The notes under the pieces were generated by a model that was given only the letters and a program-made list of their open reading frames with translations, was not told where the DNA came from and ran no database searches. Positions 62,637 through 64,000 of a stretch of DNA of 64,000 nt are shown here, piece by piece. The stretch's first letter is position 1. The number at the start of each line of letters is the position of its first letter. The stretch is from Flavobacterium sp. NG2. Lineage in GTDB: Bacteria; Bacteroidota; Bacteroidia; Flavobacteriales; Flavobacteriaceae. Where the stretch lies: the NCBI RefSeq assembly GCF_034119845.1, contig NZ_CP139420.1:2916001-2980000 (forward strand). The letters are read 5' to 3'. A program made the translations under genes and the position numbers.

Positions 62637-64000
62637 AAATTTAGGAAAAAAAGGAGTTGTAGGGAAGGGGGGTTGGTAATTGTGGGAGGAGGGGGTAGGA
62701 TTGTGAAAGGATTGTTAAGGGGGTTGTATTATTAGGGGGTTTGGAGGGTGGGGATATTAGGGTTGGAATTGGGGGGGTAGTTTAGATGTTGAGAGTTGGG
62801 GTTATGATTGGTTGAATGTTTTAAGAGTGAGTTTTAGATTATGATGTAATAAGGTGGAGTATGGTTATTTTAATGGTTATGGGAGAATGGGATGTGATAG
62901 TGTTAGAGTGAAATGTGGTGTGTAAAGGGGAGGGTTATTGTAGTTGGTAAGGGGTGAAGATAGTGGATTGGTTGTAGAGTATGTGATAATTAGGGTTGGG
63001 GGGGTTATTGGAGGGTTTGTTGTTATAGATTAGGTATGGTGTGATTAGTGTTAGAGAGTGATGTTGGAGTTATTATTATAATGAGTAGTAGGAGGAGGTG
63101 AGGTATGTTTAGGGGTGTAGTTGGAGGAGTTGGAGGATTGGGGGATGATAGTATGATTGTAAGGAGATTTGGGATGGTTTTGGAGTTTTTAGAGAGGGTG
63201 GTGGGGGATTATGAGTGTGTTTTGGGTGTGAGGAGAGGGTGGGAGGTGTTTTTTATTATTTGGGGGGGTGTTGGTTGGTGTAAGTGTTTAGAGGTGGATA
63301 ATTTTGTAGATTTTGGTTGTATGGGGTGGTTAGTATTTTTTGTAGTAGTGTTGGTAATATTTTAATTTTATGTTATAATTGTGTTTAGGGGAAGGGGGTT
63401 GATTTTGAAAAGGGATATTATATAGAAAAGAAGAGAGAAAGGTGAGAGAAGAAATTATGAGTAGTATTGTAAGAGAATGATGAGTGGGGTGGGGGGGGAG
63501 TGTGGTGGGGGTGGTTGAGTATTTTTTTTGGTAGAGGGGTGGGGTGTTTGTTTTGTGTGTGGTGGATTAGTTTTTTTTTATTGAAGATGTTTGAGTAAGT
63601 GTGGGGTGTAGGAGTTTGGGGGAGTTATGTGTTGGGGATTTATTTATTTTTGTTTGTATTTTTGTTGGTTAGGTTTTTTGTTTGTGATTTTTATTTTAGG
63701 GTTGGTTTAGGGGGGTTGAGATTAGGTAGTGTAGGGTGTGTAATTGTGGGAGATTTTATTTGTTGGTGTTTGGTGTGATGGGGGATTTGTGGTAGAAGGT
63801 GTGTTGGGATGGTTGGATAGGGGGTGTGGAGGGATTTGATATTTGATTTGAGTTAGATATTTGGATTTGATTGGGTGGTTGATTTTGGTATGATTTGGGG
63901 TGTGTAGGGTGTATTGTGGATTTAGAGTTGGATTTGATTTTGGATTAGGTAGTTGTGTTTTTTGTTTTTAGTGTAGTGGAGTATTGTATGGGGGATTTTA
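62637..64000. other. Cytosine-free terminal tract, probable artefact
   Basis: I found no C in these 1,364 bases. The tract is made of G, T and A with long G and T runs. It shows no recognisable genes, promoters or repeats. The open frame at 63105-63365 encodes no Ala, Pro, Thr, His or Gln, as forced by the missing base, and is not a gene. A low-quality contig end is the simplest reading. Confidence 0.85.

Noticed and set aside
63105..63365. 86-residue open frame in the C-free tract
   Set aside because: The frame exists because the tract lacks cytosine and has few stops. It has no motifs, cannot encode Ala, Pro, Thr, His or Gln, and lies in sequence judged unreliable.

Overview
The window looks like one end of a contig from a Flavobacterium-like member of the Bacteroidota. 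The evidence is an AT-rich base composition, many promoters matching the Bacteroidota -7 element TAnnTTTG, a fused lpxC-fabZ gene in an lpx/efp cluster, a short arginine decarboxylase next to a deoxyhypusine-synthase-like gene, and remnants of a leucine-rich-repeat protein with a type IX secretion-like C-terminus. No species can be named from the sequence alone.

Layout. 0.1-9.1 kb: ppc, a DinB-fold protein, a DNA glycosylase, recQ, an acidic protein and a polyamine pair (DHS-like enzyme plus arginine decarboxylase). 9.2-12.7 kb: aroB, an intact IS982-type insertion sequence and proline dehydrogenase. 12.7-19 kb: an ABC exporter, tRNA-Val(TAC), an outer-membrane protein, an amino-acid permease and two small proteins. 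19-27.4 kb: a cNMP/CBS/DUF294 signalling protein with a degenerate DnaQ-like partner, a YeiH-type transporter, a VWA-like membrane protein, fabG and sucD. 27.4-34.2 kb: a colinear minus-strand cluster for lipid A precursors (lpxD, lpxC-fabZ, lpxA, a second lpxD-like gene) with efp and an HD phosphohydrolase. 34.3-40.6 kb: a GbsR/MarR-type regulator and a three-gene RND efflux operon behind a perfect 18-bp palindromic operator.

41.2-46.9 kb is the accessory part. It holds a PHP plus ABC-ATPase protein of the TrlF type bounded by a 19/20-bp inverted repeat, a secreted Sel1-repeat protein, and four copies of a roughly 300-bp non-coding element. Each copy carries four GTC/GAC hairpins arranged as nested inverted repeats. 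46.9-58.4 kb returns to ordinary chromosome: a VOC protein, a DUF4494 protein, rdgB, a DEAD-box helicase, pepD, a DUF3810 metalloprotease-like protein, NDH-2, a PlsC-like acyltransferase and a NUDIX hydrolase. A candidate structured small RNA lies at 48.2-48.3 kb.

From about 58.5 kb onward the sequence is unreliable. Four recognisable genes (DUF4268, DoxX, an LRR protein and rpsA) are broken by many small indels, first in homopolymers and then everywhere. The last 1,364 bases (62637-64000) contain no cytosine at all. This is most simply a low-quality contig end and should not be read as biology.

A second theme is the number of intergenic palindromic repeats. One family has conserved flanks and interchangeable stem-loops (12.7, 26.3, 41.3, 47.3 and 59.6 kb). 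Others flank the DUF3810 gene or sit in the lpx and NDH-2 intergenic gaps.
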